This document shows, piece after piece, positions 33,614 through 42,857 of a stretch of 61,013 nucleotides of DNA. This DNA comes from a virus: the IMG/VR virus record IMGVR_UViG_3300027734_000072, positions 1-61,013 of that record. One strand, given 5' to 3'. Below the pieces are notes generated by a model. It ran no database searches. It was given only the letters and a program-made list of their open reading frames with translations, and was not told the DNA's origin. Made by a program: the position numbers and the translations under genes. Numbering within the stretch: position 1 is the first letter of the stretch; the number at the start of each line of letters is the position of its first letter.

Positions 33614-34648
33614 ATGTTAACTCAAATTAAAGCCAATGGTACAACAATTGGACCATCTAGCACTAAAGGTTCACCAGAAGATGTAGTACCTCATTTAGAC
33701 TTAGGTACTAGTGCTTTAGATTCAATTTTATATTATTCTAATGAAGGTTTAATAAAACTTAAACCACCAGAAGAATGGGCAACTTCAGCTAATATTTGGT
33801 GTCCAACGATTGATGCTACTGTAGCCAGTCCTGTCATAATTAATGAGCAAGTTTATATTGATCCGAGTCAAGCTAGAACGGCAAATTCAATTGCCCCAGT
33901 ACAGGCATATTTGGATATTCCTACAACATTATTAGTTACGACTATGGGTTCCTTAGATGTGCAGTTTTCAATACAAAATAAATTTACTTCGGCAGTTGAT
34001 AGTTCTGGTACACCTAATTACATTTCAAACTTTGTTTGTAATTATTTTTCTGGAGCTCCATTAAATACTGGTTATTCTAGTACAACTAATGATAATTATA
34101 ATACTTTAGGTACTCCACAATCTGGACCACCATCTATTGTAGGAAATGCTTCAACTAAAGGTGTAAATTATACAGTTATTAATGCACAGTATAATAGGGA
34201 TCCATCCAACTATGACGATTCTGGTAATTTAATATCCAGTAATAATTTTCATCCACCTAGTGGTAGATTGACTTATACATCAGGTAGTGTTGCAGTTAAT
34301 GTTATGGGTATCATTACAATGGTGATTGATGCAGCTGTTGCATCGGGATTGGAAGATACTAAGTATATTGGTACATATATCAATCCAAAATGGAGAGGTA
34401 ATTTTAGATACACAGCATTCTCTTCACTATTTAAGATTAGAGAAGAACGGTTTTGGGATAGAGCATATCAACATAATAATTTTGCTCAAGAAATTCAAAT
34501 GACAGCGGTAACTACTGATCCAGATAATGCCAATTATGGTAAATTTAATGTGACCATTAAAGCTGAATCACCTTCATCGGTTCATGCAAAGAATTTAGGA
34601 TTTAGATGGTTAGTATCCATTGTAAAATATAGAAACTTTATTACTTAA
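33614..34648 (+). CDS. Fibre-cassette protein, paralogue B
   Basis: A 344-residue tandem paralogue of the preceding protein, with matching segments LVTTMGSLDVQFSIQNKF, SGTPNYISNF, VNYTVINAQY, GLEDTKYIGTYINPKWRGNF and AFSSLFKIRE. An insertion of about 35 residues near 165-210 (Tyr/Asn/Ser-rich) distinguishes it from paralogue A. No family is recognised. The two probably arose by gene duplication and may be alternative or stacked fibre components. Confidence 0.7.
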   Translation: MLTQIKANGTTIGPSSTKGSPEDVVPHLDLGTSALDSILYYSNEGLIKLKPPEEWATSANIWCPTIDATVASPVIINEQVYIDPSQARTANSIAPVQAYLDIPTTLLVTTMGSLDVQFSIQNKFTSAVDSSGTPNYISNFVCNYFSGAPLNTGYSSTTNDNYNTLGTPQSGPPSIVGNASTKGVNYTVINAQYNRDPSNYDDSGNLISSNNFHPPSGRLTYTSGSVAVNVMGIITMVIDAAVASGLEDTKYIGTYINPKWRGNFRYTAFSSLFKIREERFWDRAYQHNNFAQEIQMTAVTTDPDNANYGKFNVTIKAESPSSVHAKNLGFRWLVSIVKYRNFIT

Positions 34649-34664
34649 TTATTGAAAGTGTATT

Positions 34665-35654
34665 ATGAGAATGTTTTCGTTGCCGTACACAAAAGGTATG
34701 TTACAAGTACTTGAACAGTTACCTGTAAAACAAATTAGTGACGTTTATTTTTCTGATAACAGGTTTGGTTCAGCCAGAGCATTAAGTTTGGACGAAGAAC
34801 AACTGGCAGAATTGTATGAAATCAGAAACAAATATGGAATTAAGTTACACTATCTAATTAATGGTAACTATTATTCAAATGAATCTTATGAAAAGGTTCA
34901 TGAAATTGTTGATCATATGAAAGAAATGGATGTTGATATTCTAACCATGAATAACACTTATGTTATGAGAGATAGGCAGTTCATTGACATTATTAGAACC
35001 TGTACACCAAGAGGTATAGAGATTAAGAATAGTGTTAATAACTTACCTAGAACAGTAAAAGATATAGTGTTTTTGGTTGAAGTATTGGGTATACGCCATG
35101 TGGTGGTAGACAGGTCTTTAAACCGTAATTTGGATGAACTAAAGAAGATTAGAGAATATTGTAAAACACGAAATATAAATATTACAATGTTGGTAAATGA
35201 AGGTTGTATTGTTGATTGTATGTGGAAGAACTTTGATGACATGATGATTGCACAGACAAACGAGAAGTCCAACATGAAGGTTATTTCAATAGTACACAAC
35301 AGATTAGGTTGTGTAGATTACTTTGAAGAAAAACCGGGTGAGTATTTAAAGACGGCATTTACTTTACCGTCAGATTTAAATAAGTTTGATGGTTTGGTTG
35401 ACATTGTTAAACTTGCTGGTCGTGGAGTATCTATTGAGAAATGGTTGAGTATGTGTAAAGCATACATGTATGGAGATGGAAATGTTCCGTTGAAAGTTTT
35501 ATTTTCAACCAAACCACCTAATCAATTAATGAATGTTACTGTGAATGATTTAACTGATTTAAATTTTAATAAAATTACTAATAATTGTAAGAATGTTTGT
35601 GGTACCGAATGTACTCTCTGTGATGACATTACGAACAAACTTAAAAAGGCTTGA
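34665..35654 (+). CDS. Peptidase U32-like Fe-S protein (TIM-barrel type)
   Basis: A 329-residue protein unlike the surrounding fibres: charged, alternating helix and strand, no repeats. The series IEIKNSVNNLPRTVKDIVFL, VVVDRSLNRNLDELKKI and TMLVNEGCIVDCMW follows the peptidase U32 family, in which an NEGCxxxC motif is typical. Cys181 and Cys185, with the C-terminal cluster Cys308, Cys312, Cys316 and Cys319, could hold an iron-sulphur cluster, as in the U32 proteins UbiU/UbiV and RlhA. U32 members act in RNA hydroxylation, ubiquinone synthesis and, as reported, collagen degradation. The substrate here is unknown; a virion role is unlikely. Confidence 0.65.
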   Translation: MRMFSLPYTKGMLQVLEQLPVKQISDVYFSDNRFGSARALSLDEEQLAELYEIRNKYGIKLHYLINGNYYSNESYEKVHEIVDHMKEMDVDILTMNNTYVMRDRQFIDIIRTCTPRGIEIKNSVNNLPRTVKDIVFLVEVLGIRHVVVDRSLNRNLDELKKIREYCKTRNINITMLVNEGCIVDCMWKNFDDMMIAQTNEKSNMKVISIVHNRLGCVDYFEEKPGEYLKTAFTLPSDLNKFDGLVDIVKLAGRGVSIEKWLSMCKAYMYGDGNVPLKVLFSTKPPNQLMNVTVNDLTDLNFNKITNNCKNVCGTECTLCDDITNKLKKA

Positions 35655-35655
35655 T

Positions 35656-36321
35656 ATGTTAAACCAAAATGTTATTGAAACATCAACAAAATATGATGCA
35701 AATAAAGTATATGCTTTGTATGTAAACCCTGCCAACAGGCACATTACGGCTATGGTTGGGTTTGCTGTTGCAATTGAAAATTTAAATGATGGTAACAACT
35801 TTCTACATTATAATATAGATGACCTAACCGAACTAGAATATTATACTATTAGCCAAAGTATTTCTACAACCGATTCTGTAACTTTTTTAGGTGAAGATAA
35901 TCGAACCATTTCTGTTCGTAGATTAATGGTAGATTTAATGGATAATACCTTATTTGACGGCAAAACAGGAATGATTTTTGGTTTAAAAGAAACCATTAAT
36001 TTGAGAGTAAAATGTGTTGATGAAAATTTAAATCCAGCTTTTGATGTACAGAACATTGAAATAAAGAACATCAAAAAAGACCAAGTTCCTATGTCCTTGA
36101 ATGGAAACCAACCAGAAGTTCACAAAATTGTAATTGGAAACGGTTCAACCGTTCATTGTGAATTAATGGGTGAAGGAGTACATACAATTAAGATTAAAGC
36201 CAAGATACCAGAGATCGATTATCTTTGGTTAACTGTTTATCCACAAATGATAAGACCATCGGAAGAAGAATTGGAAAACATTAAGAATTGGTTGTTGGAA
36301 AATGCAGGACAACCAGCATAA
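35656..36321 (+). CDS. Partner of the U32-like gene, unknown
   Basis: A 221-residue protein. The frame is open from 35593, but the first 21 codons lie inside the upstream gene in another frame, so the ATG at 35656, two bases after that stop, is preferred. It looks globular, with a beta-rich C-terminal half (VHKIVIGNGSTVHCELMGEG, IDYLWLTVYPQMIRP). The direct coupling to the U32-like gene suggests a joint task. Its stop codon TAA is part of the CATAAATA motif at 36317. No family is recognised. Confidence 0.65.
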   Translation: MLNQNVIETSTKYDANKVYALYVNPANRHITAMVGFAVAIENLNDGNNFLHYNIDDLTELEYYTISQSISTTDSVTFLGEDNRTISVRRLMVDLMDNTLFDGKTGMIFGLKETINLRVKCVDENLNPAFDVQNIEIKNIKKDQVPMSLNGNQPEVHKIVIGNGSTVHCELMGEGVHTIKIKAKIPEIDYLWLTVYPQMIRPSEEELENIKNWLLENAGQPA

Positions 36322-36324
36322 ATA
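36317..36324 (+). promoter_or_regulatory. Late promoter motif CATAAATA
   Basis: The motif contains the stop codon of the preceding gene and lies 21 bases before the next start, which also has a TAGGAAAA ribosome site. Confidence 0.6.
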
Positions 36325-36345
36325 TAAGATTAATAGGAAAAAGTA

Positions 36346-37047
36346 ATGACAAAAGCTGCCAATCTAGCCAATTTAGCCAGTAATACCAACTTTGGGGTGT
36401 TAAATATTAACCGTGGTGGTACTGGATTAAGTACTTTTACCGGTTCTGGTCTTTTGGTATATGAAGGTGGTGATTCTCTCAGTTTGTCGACTGCCAAAAC
36501 TGGCTATGGAGGAACGGGTCTGGCCTCGTTTAATATCGCTGGTGCTATGTATGCTGTCACTGCGAATACTTTAACGACCGGGACGCTTCCTGTACTATCT
36601 GGAGGTACTGGTACAACTACACTAGCAAACAATGCTTTGGTGGTGGGTCGTGGTGTTGATCCGGTATATACCATTTCTCCTGGTGTGGCAAACACCATGA
36701 TTATTTCGGATGGTACCAGATGGGTAACTAATACTTCTTCTCAAATTTTCTCTGGTGTAAATGCTCTCGGCGGTATACAACTTTGGTCTAATGTTACTGC
36801 TTCGAGAGCCATCAACACTTCATATACAAATTCAACAGGAAAACCAATTGTAGTTTCTGTTATTGTATCTGCCAATTCTAGCACGACACTCGCAGCAAAT
36901 GTTGGTACTATTAATATTGCCAACACAGCTCTTACCAATGCAATAAGGACAACAATACAAACAATTGTTCCTAATGGTAACACATATATGATTTTCACAC
37001 CAAACATTTCAGCAACTTCTGTCAGTTCTTGGGCAGAGTTGAGATAA
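36346..37047 (+). CDS. Tail fibre protein with GGTG repeats
   Basis: A 233-residue fibre. Residues about 20-125 carry the phage fibre repeat pattern (NRGGTGLSTF, GYGGTGLASF, LSGGTGTTTL, each followed by a SLS/LTTG/VVG strand), as in T4 gp12/gp34-type shafts. The C-terminal 90 residues (SNVTASRAINTSYTNSTGK, then a short beta domain) resemble a compact head. The same GGTG pattern is found in the 31168 fibre. Confidence 0.75.
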   Translation: MTKAANLANLASNTNFGVLNINRGGTGLSTFTGSGLLVYEGGDSLSLSTAKTGYGGTGLASFNIAGAMYAVTANTLTTGTLPVLSGGTGTTTLANNALVVGRGVDPVYTISPGVANTMIISDGTRWVTNTSSQIFSGVNALGGIQLWSNVTASRAINTSYTNSTGKPIVVSVIVSANSSTTLAANVGTINIANTALTNAIRTTIQTIVPNGNTYMIFTPNISATSVSSWAELR

Positions 37048-37065
37048 TATACCAAAGGAAATATC

Positions 37066-38724
37066 TTGAGTTACTTAGGCGCCAAACCACTTACATCAGA
37101 ATATTACTACGACACCTTTAGAGGTGACGGATCAACTGTTGGTTTTGTAACCACAATTGCACCAGCATCACCTGTTTCGGTGCTTGTTATTATTGATGGA
37201 AACATTGTAGATCCTGAAGCTTATTTCTTTGAAGAAAATAATATTTACTTCTTAACCGCTCCTGCTAATAATAAAGTTATTCAACTAAGATATCTTGCTG
37301 TGCCATCTTCTGGTGTTGCTGCACCATATACCTATCGTGGTATCAATGAGTTTATTGCTACAGAAGGTCAAACAGATTTTGCTGTAAGATTTTATGACTT
37401 AGGTTATATTGATGTCTATGTGAACGGTTCACAACTAGGTAATGATGACTACCAAGCATCTGACGGTAACAATGTTATATTACAAACAGCGGCTCGTAAA
37501 GGTGACTTAGTAAGAATTGTTTCAGCATACAATACTGTATTGACAAGAAGCACACTTAACGCCACACCAAATACAGTTATCATAGGTAATGGATTAGATT
37601 CTCATAGAGAGATTTATGCTGGTTCTAGTGGTAATCTATTGACTTCAAACGGAATAAATTGGATCTCTTCAAATGTTATTAGTGGCAGTATCACAATCAC
37701 TAATAATTTAAGTGTTAGTGGTAATTTAACCGTTACTGGTAATTTAACTTCAATTTCAGCCAACAATCTTGTTATTGATGACACTATCATCTATCTCGCC
37801 AACAATAATTCTGCCAATGTAAATGACATTGGTTTTGCTGGTCATTTTACTGATTCAAAATATCAACATACTGGATTAATTCGTGATGCTTCAGATGGTA
37901 CATGGAAACTTTTTAGTAATGTGTCTCCAGAACCAACAGGAACAATTGATTTTAGTACCGCTGTTTATGATACATTAAAATTAGGTATCATACAAACGGA
38001 TATAGCAACTGTCAATAATGTGAATTTAGGTCCGTATACTCAATCTGCTTTTGATAAAGCCAATACTGGTGTAAGTGATGCTTCTTCAGCATCTTCTTAT
38101 GCCAATACCGGTATTAACAATGCGGCTTCTGCAAGTTTGTATGCCAATACAGGTATTAACAATGCGGCTAGTGCTTCATTGTATGCTAATACTGGTATTA
38201 ACAATGCGGCTAGTGCTTCATTGTATGCTAATACTGGTATTAACAATGCAAACTCTGCTAGTTTATATGCTAATACTGGTATTAACAATGCAGCTTCAGC
38301 ATCTCTATATGCCAACAATGCAATCAACAATGCAGCTAGTGCTTCATCATACGCCAACGTAGCAATTAACAATGCGGCTTCAGCAAGTGCATGTGCAAAT
38401 ACAGTTCCACAAAAAGCAACATCAAACAATTACAGTTTAATTCTTACCGATACAGGTAAACACCTATACTATGAAACGGCAGCAAATAATTTTTTATATA
38501 TTCCTGACAACGGTAGAGTTGGTTGGGCAGTAGGAACAACAATCATGATTGTTTCAAAAATGACAACAGGGAATGTAATAGTATCTCCAAATGCTAACGT
38601 TTCTATGTATCTTGCTGGTAACAGTACACCCATCTCACGAAATGTAAACACTTTTGGTGTGGCAACTCTTTTGAATACGGGTGCAAACACTTGGTTTATT
38701 AGTGGTTTTGGAATAGGTAACTAA
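37066..38724 (+). CDS. Tail fibre with 14-residue repeat rod
   Basis: A 552-residue fibre with a TTG start (AAAGGA upstream). Its N-terminal domain (YLGAKPLTSEYYYDTFRGDG, VLVIIDGNIVDPEAYFFEEN) is related to that of the 31168 fibre and probably binds the baseplate. Around 215-320 is a SVSGNLTVTGNLTSISANNL fibre module. Residues 338-449 are eight 14-residue repeats, and the C-terminal 100 residues form a beta head (GKHLYYETAANNFLYIPDNG). This is a complete fibre layout of anchor, shaft, rod and head. Confidence 0.75.
   Translation: MSYLGAKPLTSEYYYDTFRGDGSTVGFVTTIAPASPVSVLVIIDGNIVDPEAYFFEENNIYFLTAPANNKVIQLRYLAVPSSGVAAPYTYRGINEFIATEGQTDFAVRFYDLGYIDVYVNGSQLGNDDYQASDGNNVILQTAARKGDLVRIVSAYNTVLTRSTLNATPNTVIIGNGLDSHREIYAGSSGNLLTSNGINWISSNVISGSITITNNLSVSGNLTVTGNLTSISANNLVIDDTIIYLANNNSANVNDIGFAGHFTDSKYQHTGLIRDASDGTWKLFSNVSPEPTGTIDFSTAVYDTLKLGIIQTDIATVNNVNLGPYTQSAFDKANTGVSDASSASSYANTGINNAASASLYANTGINNAASASLYANTGINNAASASLYANTGINNANSASLYANTGINNAASASLYANNAINNAASASSYANVAINNAASASACANTVPQKATSNNYSLILTDTGKHLYYETAANNFLYIPDNGRVGWAVGTTIMIVSKMTTGNVIVSPNANVSMYLAGNSTPISRNVNTFGVATLLNTGANTWFISGFGIGN
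38077..38412 (+). repeat. Eight in-frame 42-bp repeats (14 residues each)
   Basis: Eight consecutive units with consensus NAASASLYANTGIN run without gaps. Units 2 to 4 encode identical peptides, while the last units diverge (YANNAIN, YANVAIN, ACANTVPQ). The DNA copies differ mainly in third positions, so the array has been kept at protein level. It probably forms a helical rod. Confidence 0.9.
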
Positions 38725-38756
38725 TGTTCAAAACTAAATACCAATAAGAGGATACG

Positions 38757-39080
38757 ATGCCAGCTTTATATAACAACCTGTATATTGAACAAGGTTCAAC
38801 ATATAATACTACAATCATAATTGATGGTATTGGTGCTTTGACTGGTAATTCTTCTAGTCAAATTCGTAAAACTTATAACTCTTCAAATACAACCGCTACA
38901 TTTCAAACGACTGTTAGCACACTAAATAATACAATTACATTACAATTGAGTTCTAATGTAACATCTAATATTGTTCCTGGTCGTTATGTTTATGATGCTA
39001 TTGTGAGAAATAGTGCAAACAATACTTCAATAAGAGTATTGGAAGGTATCGTTGATGTTTCTCCTTCCGTAACAAGGTAA
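38757..39080 (+). CDS. Small LtfC/p132-like beta-domain protein
   Basis: A 107-residue beta protein. [26 protein letters not shown] and [15 protein letters not shown] follow the pattern of the small LtfC/p132/gp6-like domain that attaches to phage baseplate-type structures (a polar strand, then an IRK strand, then a Y-D strand with hairpin). Such proteins serve as adaptors or base elements of receptor-binding complexes. It is placed just before the first collagen-like fibre. The family assignment is by pattern only. Confidence 0.55.
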   Translation: MPALYNNLYIEQGSTYNTTIIIDGIGALTGNSSSQIRKTYNSSNTTATFQTTVSTLNNTITLQLSSNVTSNIVPGRYVYDAIVRNSANNTSIRVLEGIVDVSPSVTR

Positions 39081-39084
39081 AAAA

Positions 39085-41898
39085 ATGGCCACTAACGCAT
39101 TCGATCAAGCAAATTTAGCATTCGCACAAGCCAATTCAGCTTACACACAAGCTAATGCCGCCTTTAATAAAGCAAATACAGTTTCTAGTTCTTCTGGTAC
39201 TTTCACCGTTGGTGACGATTTAGTTGTTACTAATAATGTTTCTGTTGGCGGTTACATTGTACCCGTTGAGATTGGTCAAAACATTGGTAATGTGGACTAC
39301 AGATGGTACAACCTCTATATGGATGGTGGTATCTACGCTGATGGTTCTTTTGGTAATCCAGGACAAATTCTTTCTAGTAGTGACTACGGAACATTAAAGT
39401 GGATTGATGCACCATCAGGTAATACTGGTGGTGGAGGTGGTGGTACTGTTGATTCTTATGCTAGAGCAACTGCTAATATTGCATCATCAACAGCACAAGC
39501 GGCTTTCAATAAAGCAAATACAGCCGGTGCATCAAGTACAGATGCTTATGCCAGAAATACGGCTAACACAGCTTACAATAATACAATTGTAATTCAAGCA
39601 GTAAATGTAACACAAAACACCAGAATTACTACTGTACAGACAACAGCACAGGCGGCTTTTGATAAAGCAAATAATGTAAGTGCTTTATCTGGTGCTACTG
39701 GTGTTGCGGGTGCTTCGGGCATTTCAGGCGCCACAGGTATTCGAGGTGCTTCTGGTGTTGCGGGTGCTTCAGGTTTTATTGGGTCTAATGGTGCTACTGG
39801 TGTTCAAGGTGCTTCAGGTGTTAACGGTGCTACTGGCGCTGGTCTTTCTGGCGCTACAGGTATTCAAGGTGCTACTGGTGTTGCAGGTGCCGCTGGTGCT
39901 ACAGGTACCCCTGGTAATGACGGTACTCCGGGTATTGATGGTGCTACAGGTGCTGGTCTTACTGGTGCTACAGGTATTCGAGGTGCTACTGGCGTTCAAG
40001 GTGCTTCGGGTGTTGGTGCTACTGGTGTTGGTGTTCAAGGTGCTTCGGGTAGTGTTGGTCTTACTGGTGCTAGCGGTGCTGGTCTTACTGGTGCTACTGG
40101 TACTGCAGGACGAAGCGGCGCAAGGAATTTTGGAGTAACAAATAGCGGAGCTTCTGCTTATACTATTGATGGTGCTAGTAATCCAACATTATTCTTATTA
40201 CGTGGATTCACTTATACATTTACTGTAGATGCGTTTGGTCATCCATTCTGGATTCAATCGGTTTCTGGAGCATATAGTGTTGGTGATATTTACAATACTG
40301 GAGTAACTGCCAACGGAAATCAAGGTGGTGTCATAACTTTTGCAGTACCGTTTGATGCTCCTAGTACACTATATTATGTTTGTCAGTTCCATCCGTCAAT
40401 GGCAGGTACAATTAATATTGGTGATGCTTCTCCTCAAGGTGCTTCAGGTCCTTCTGGTGCCACAGGTTCTCAAGGTGTTCAAGGTGCTTCAGGTGTTGGC
40501 GCTACAGGTGCTGGTGTTGCTGGTGCTACCGGTTCAGCAGGTACTAATGGTGCTTCAGGTGCCAATGGTGCTGATGGTGCTACCGGTCCTGCAGGTGCTA
40601 ATGGTGTTGATGGTGCCTCTGGTGTTGCCGGTGCTACAGGTGCTGGTGTTTCTGGTGCCACGGGTACAGTTGGTTTAACTGGTGCAACAGGAACAAACAA
40701 CTTAGTTTGGGGTGCCACAGGTACAACAAGAACATTAACAGGTTATGTTGAGAATGGTACAACATCAACAGTTCGTACTGCAGCAATTACGGGTGGTGTT
40801 CTGTCATTAACATTGGCAACATTTACTCCATCAGTTAGTGCAGTTGCTTTGGCATCTTCTTCATTGAATTGGGATGTGGCATGCACAGGATTTACAGCTA
40901 CAGCAGATAATCCATCCGATGTTGTTGATCAATATGTTAGTAGTGTTGCTTCGATTGCTCAAGTATCCGGTTCAATAGCTACAACATTAGGAAACTACTC
41001 AGCTGGTTCTTACACAAATACACCGGCAGGTGGTGTAGATTGGAGTATTAGTTACACCCCAAACAATTCTACTTCTTATATTCGTTCCACTTCTACAACC
41101 ATTACTGGTGGTTCAGCAAGTGGTACAATTACTTTCAACTATTACAATGGTTCTTCATTCACAACATGGGGTACTACAGCATCATTTAGTGTAACATGGG
41201 CTACACCAACTCACAGTATCTCTTTAGGTTCATTGACTGGTAGCACATTCTTACAAACATATAATAGTGTATCATACACAGTATCAGGTACAGGTATTAC
41301 AACCTCAGCTAACAGAGTGTATGCTGTAACAGCAACTGGTGGTACAGTAAGTAGTGGCACAGGTTCAGGAACATTTACGTTTACTACACCAATTCACAAA
41401 GACAATACTGCTACATCAAGATACACAACTCTTACAACCACATTAACAAGACCAGTTGCCGTTACTGGTACTTCTTATACTGTAACTCTAGGTCCTACAA
41501 ATACTTCAAGTGCGTCAGCATCATTTACATACCCATCATATTGGTTGTGGACTGCAAGTGTTGCTACAGTACCTACAAGAGCAGATATTATTAACGGCAC
41601 AGGTGTTGAAAGTGGTGTTACTGTCCTAGGTGACCAAGTTAAAGCACTTACCACACAAGCAATAAATAATACAGATCCAAATCCAAGAGCATTTTGGTTT
41701 GCCGTAAGAACATCAGCATCACAACCTACAACATTCAAAACTGGCGCAAGTGCTGGTTTATTAAGTGACGTTTCATATACAGATGCTGGTTCAATTGGTC
41801 TAGAACCCGATTCTCCTCCAGCCAGTTACACTGCTGAGAATTATCATCTATATGGATTTACTTTACAACCCGGAACAACTTATGTGAGTATCTCTTAA
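39085..41898 (+). CDS. Collagen-like tail fibre with embedded cupredoxin domain
   Basis: A 937-residue fibre. Residues 1-35 are Ala/Asn heptad-like repeats ([20 protein letters not shown]). An anchor-type motif [16 protein letters not shown] follows. Collagen-like Gly-X-Y triplets occupy about 200-340. A cupredoxin-like domain lies at about 341-448, with His386 in FGHPFW and the C433-x2-H436-x2-M439 set in [10 protein letters not shown] second collagen block runs to about 535, then beta domains (about 540-820) and a distinct C-terminal domain. The His/Cys/His/Met set equals the four ligands of type-1 copper sites. A long host-recognition fibre is likely. Confidence 0.75.
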   Translation: MATNAFDQANLAFAQANSAYTQANAAFNKANTVSSSSGTFTVGDDLVVTNNVSVGGYIVPVEIGQNIGNVDYRWYNLYMDGGIYADGSFGNPGQILSSSDYGTLKWIDAPSGNTGGGGGGTVDSYARATANIASSTAQAAFNKANTAGASSTDAYARNTANTAYNNTIVIQAVNVTQNTRITTVQTTAQAAFDKANNVSALSGATGVAGASGISGATGIRGASGVAGASGFIGSNGATGVQGASGVNGATGAGLSGATGIQGATGVAGAAGATGTPGNDGTPGIDGATGAGLTGATGIRGATGVQGASGVGATGVGVQGASGSVGLTGASGAGLTGATGTAGRSGARNFGVTNSGASAYTIDGASNPTLFLLRGFTYTFTVDAFGHPFWIQSVSGAYSVGDIYNTGVTANGNQGGVITFAVPFDAPSTLYYVCQFHPSMAGTINIGDASPQGASGPSGATGSQGVQGASGVGATGAGVAGATGSAGTNGASGANGADGATGPAGANGVDGASGVAGATGAGVSGATGTVGLTGATGTNNLVWGATGTTRTLTGYVENGTTSTVRTAAITGGVLSLTLATFTPSVSAVALASSSLNWDVACTGFTATADNPSDVVDQYVSSVASIAQVSGSIATTLGNYSAGSYTNTPAGGVDWSISYTPNNSTSYIRSTSTTITGGSASGTITFNYYNGSSFTTWGTTASFSVTWATPTHSISLGSLTGSTFLQTYNSVSYTVSGTGITTSANRVYAVTATGGTVSSGTGSGTFTFTTPIHKDNTATSRYTTLTTTLTRPVAVTGTSYTVTLGPTNTSSASASFTYPSYWLWTASVATVPTRADIINGTGVESGVTVLGDQVKALTTQAINNTDPNPRAFWFAVRTSASQPTTFKTGASAGLLSDVSYTDAGSIGLEPDSPPASYTAENYHLYGFTLQPGTTYVSIS
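39680..40105 (+). repeat. Collagen-like Gly-X-Y block, first fibre
   Basis: Uninterrupted Gly-X-Y triplets, mainly GAT, GAS, GVQ, GIR and GVA, encoded by GGTGCTACTGGT-type DNA repeats. Proline is nearly absent. A second block lies at about 40435-40690 after the cupredoxin domain. Confidence 0.9.
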
Positions 41899-42815
41899 TG
41901 TCAAGCAACTACGATGGTTTAACAAGAAATGTATGGCCTGGTACCTGGAGTACCGGTACTAATGCGCCTATTGCTCTCGACACAGAGCTTAGAGGTACAC
42001 TACAAAGTATTAGTGGTGGATCGGGAGATAAATTAACAGATATTCCTGGTGCAAGAATCCAAGAAGGTATGTTGGTGTATCTAAAAACAGGATACACAGC
42101 AGGCGGATACACAAGAGCTAGTGATACATACTTCACTTATAAATTGGCTGGCGGTGAATCTCGCAGTGCAATTACTGGTGCAGTACCTAATGCCGAAGCC
42201 AATTGGTCTGAAGTATCTTTTGCTGGCGGTGCACCAACGGTTACAACAGTTACTACATCAGCTAACAACACAAATGAAACAATAGTTGATACTCTTGATC
42301 CAGCAACCGTAAGAAGTGTTCATTACGAAGCACAAGTAAGTTGTGGTTCACAGTATCAAGCAACTCAAATGAGATTATTAATAAGTGAGCCTAATGCTTT
42401 TCTTACCGAATATGCTATGATTGGTTCTTCATTAGGCAATTTTAATTCCTATTATTCACCAGCAACCAATAACTATTCTGGTGGAAATATAAATAATGGT
42501 GGAGCTTCATTGTGGAACGGTACAAACTTTAGAGTGTATACTTCTAATAATACTGTACAGTTGGCTTTGTTATCAGCCAATACAGGAACAGTTATAACTG
42601 GTGTAGATAGTGCTTCAGGTGCTTATACAGCCACATTGGCCAGTTCATTCACAGAAATAAGTACAAACAGATACGAGGCAACTACAACAACCAACCAAAG
42701 TCCATCAAAATTATTGAATAGCGTAGTATGGACAGGTACAGGTAACGTAGAATTGAGATTTACACCTGATAATATTTTAACAACAGTTAAGTTTATAGCA
42801 ACAACAATTTCATAA
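41898..42815 (+). CDS. Fibre-cassette protein sharing a C-terminal domain with collagen fibres
   Basis: A 305-residue protein starting inside the stop codon of the previous gene (TAATG). The N-terminal half (VWPGTWSTGTNAPIALDTEL, GARIQEGMLVYLKTGYTAGG) is of unknown type. From about 130 it contains VRSVHYEAQVSC, QATQMRLL and FLTEYAMIG, the same pattern as the C-termini of the two following collagen fibres (TAKY, QATQVI, LTEYA). It is probably an oligomeric beta-sandwich head. Its stop is embedded in the CATAAATA motif at 42811. Confidence 0.65.
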   Translation: MSSNYDGLTRNVWPGTWSTGTNAPIALDTELRGTLQSISGGSGDKLTDIPGARIQEGMLVYLKTGYTAGGYTRASDTYFTYKLAGGESRSAITGAVPNAEANWSEVSFAGGAPTVTTVTTSANNTNETIVDTLDPATVRSVHYEAQVSCGSQYQATQMRLLISEPNAFLTEYAMIGSSLGNFNSYYSPATNNYSGGNINNGGASLWNGTNFRVYTSNNTVQLALLSANTGTVITGVDSASGAYTATLASSFTEISTNRYEATTTTNQSPSKLLNSVVWTGTGNVELRFTPDNILTTVKFIATTIS

Positions 42816-42818
42816 ATA
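42811..42818 (+). promoter_or_regulatory. Late promoter motif CATAAATA
   Basis: The motif contains the preceding stop codon and lies 39 bases before the GTG start of the first large collagen paralogue. Confidence 0.6.
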
Positions 42819-42857
42819 GAATAATAGCACAAACACCACCATCTAGGAGATACAACT

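Noticed and set aside
33526-33630. 34-codon open frame between the duplicated fibre-cassette genes
   Set aside because: Weak ribosome site, overlaps the start of the next gene, composition not distinctive. It probably arises by chance in an AT-rich gap.
35600-35625. Radical SAM motif CX3CX2C at the end of the U32-like protein
   Set aside because: The spacing fits (Cys312, Cys316, Cys319), but in radical SAM enzymes the motif is near the N-terminus after the first strand. An Fe-S site of the U32 type explains it better.
35593-35655. Upstream ATG for the 221-residue partner protein
   Set aside because: It lies within the U32-like gene in another frame; the ATG two bases after that stop fits the tight operon.
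38734-38740. CTAAATA before the LtfC-like gene
   Set aside because: Deviates from NATAAATA at the conserved A-T; too weak to call a promoter.
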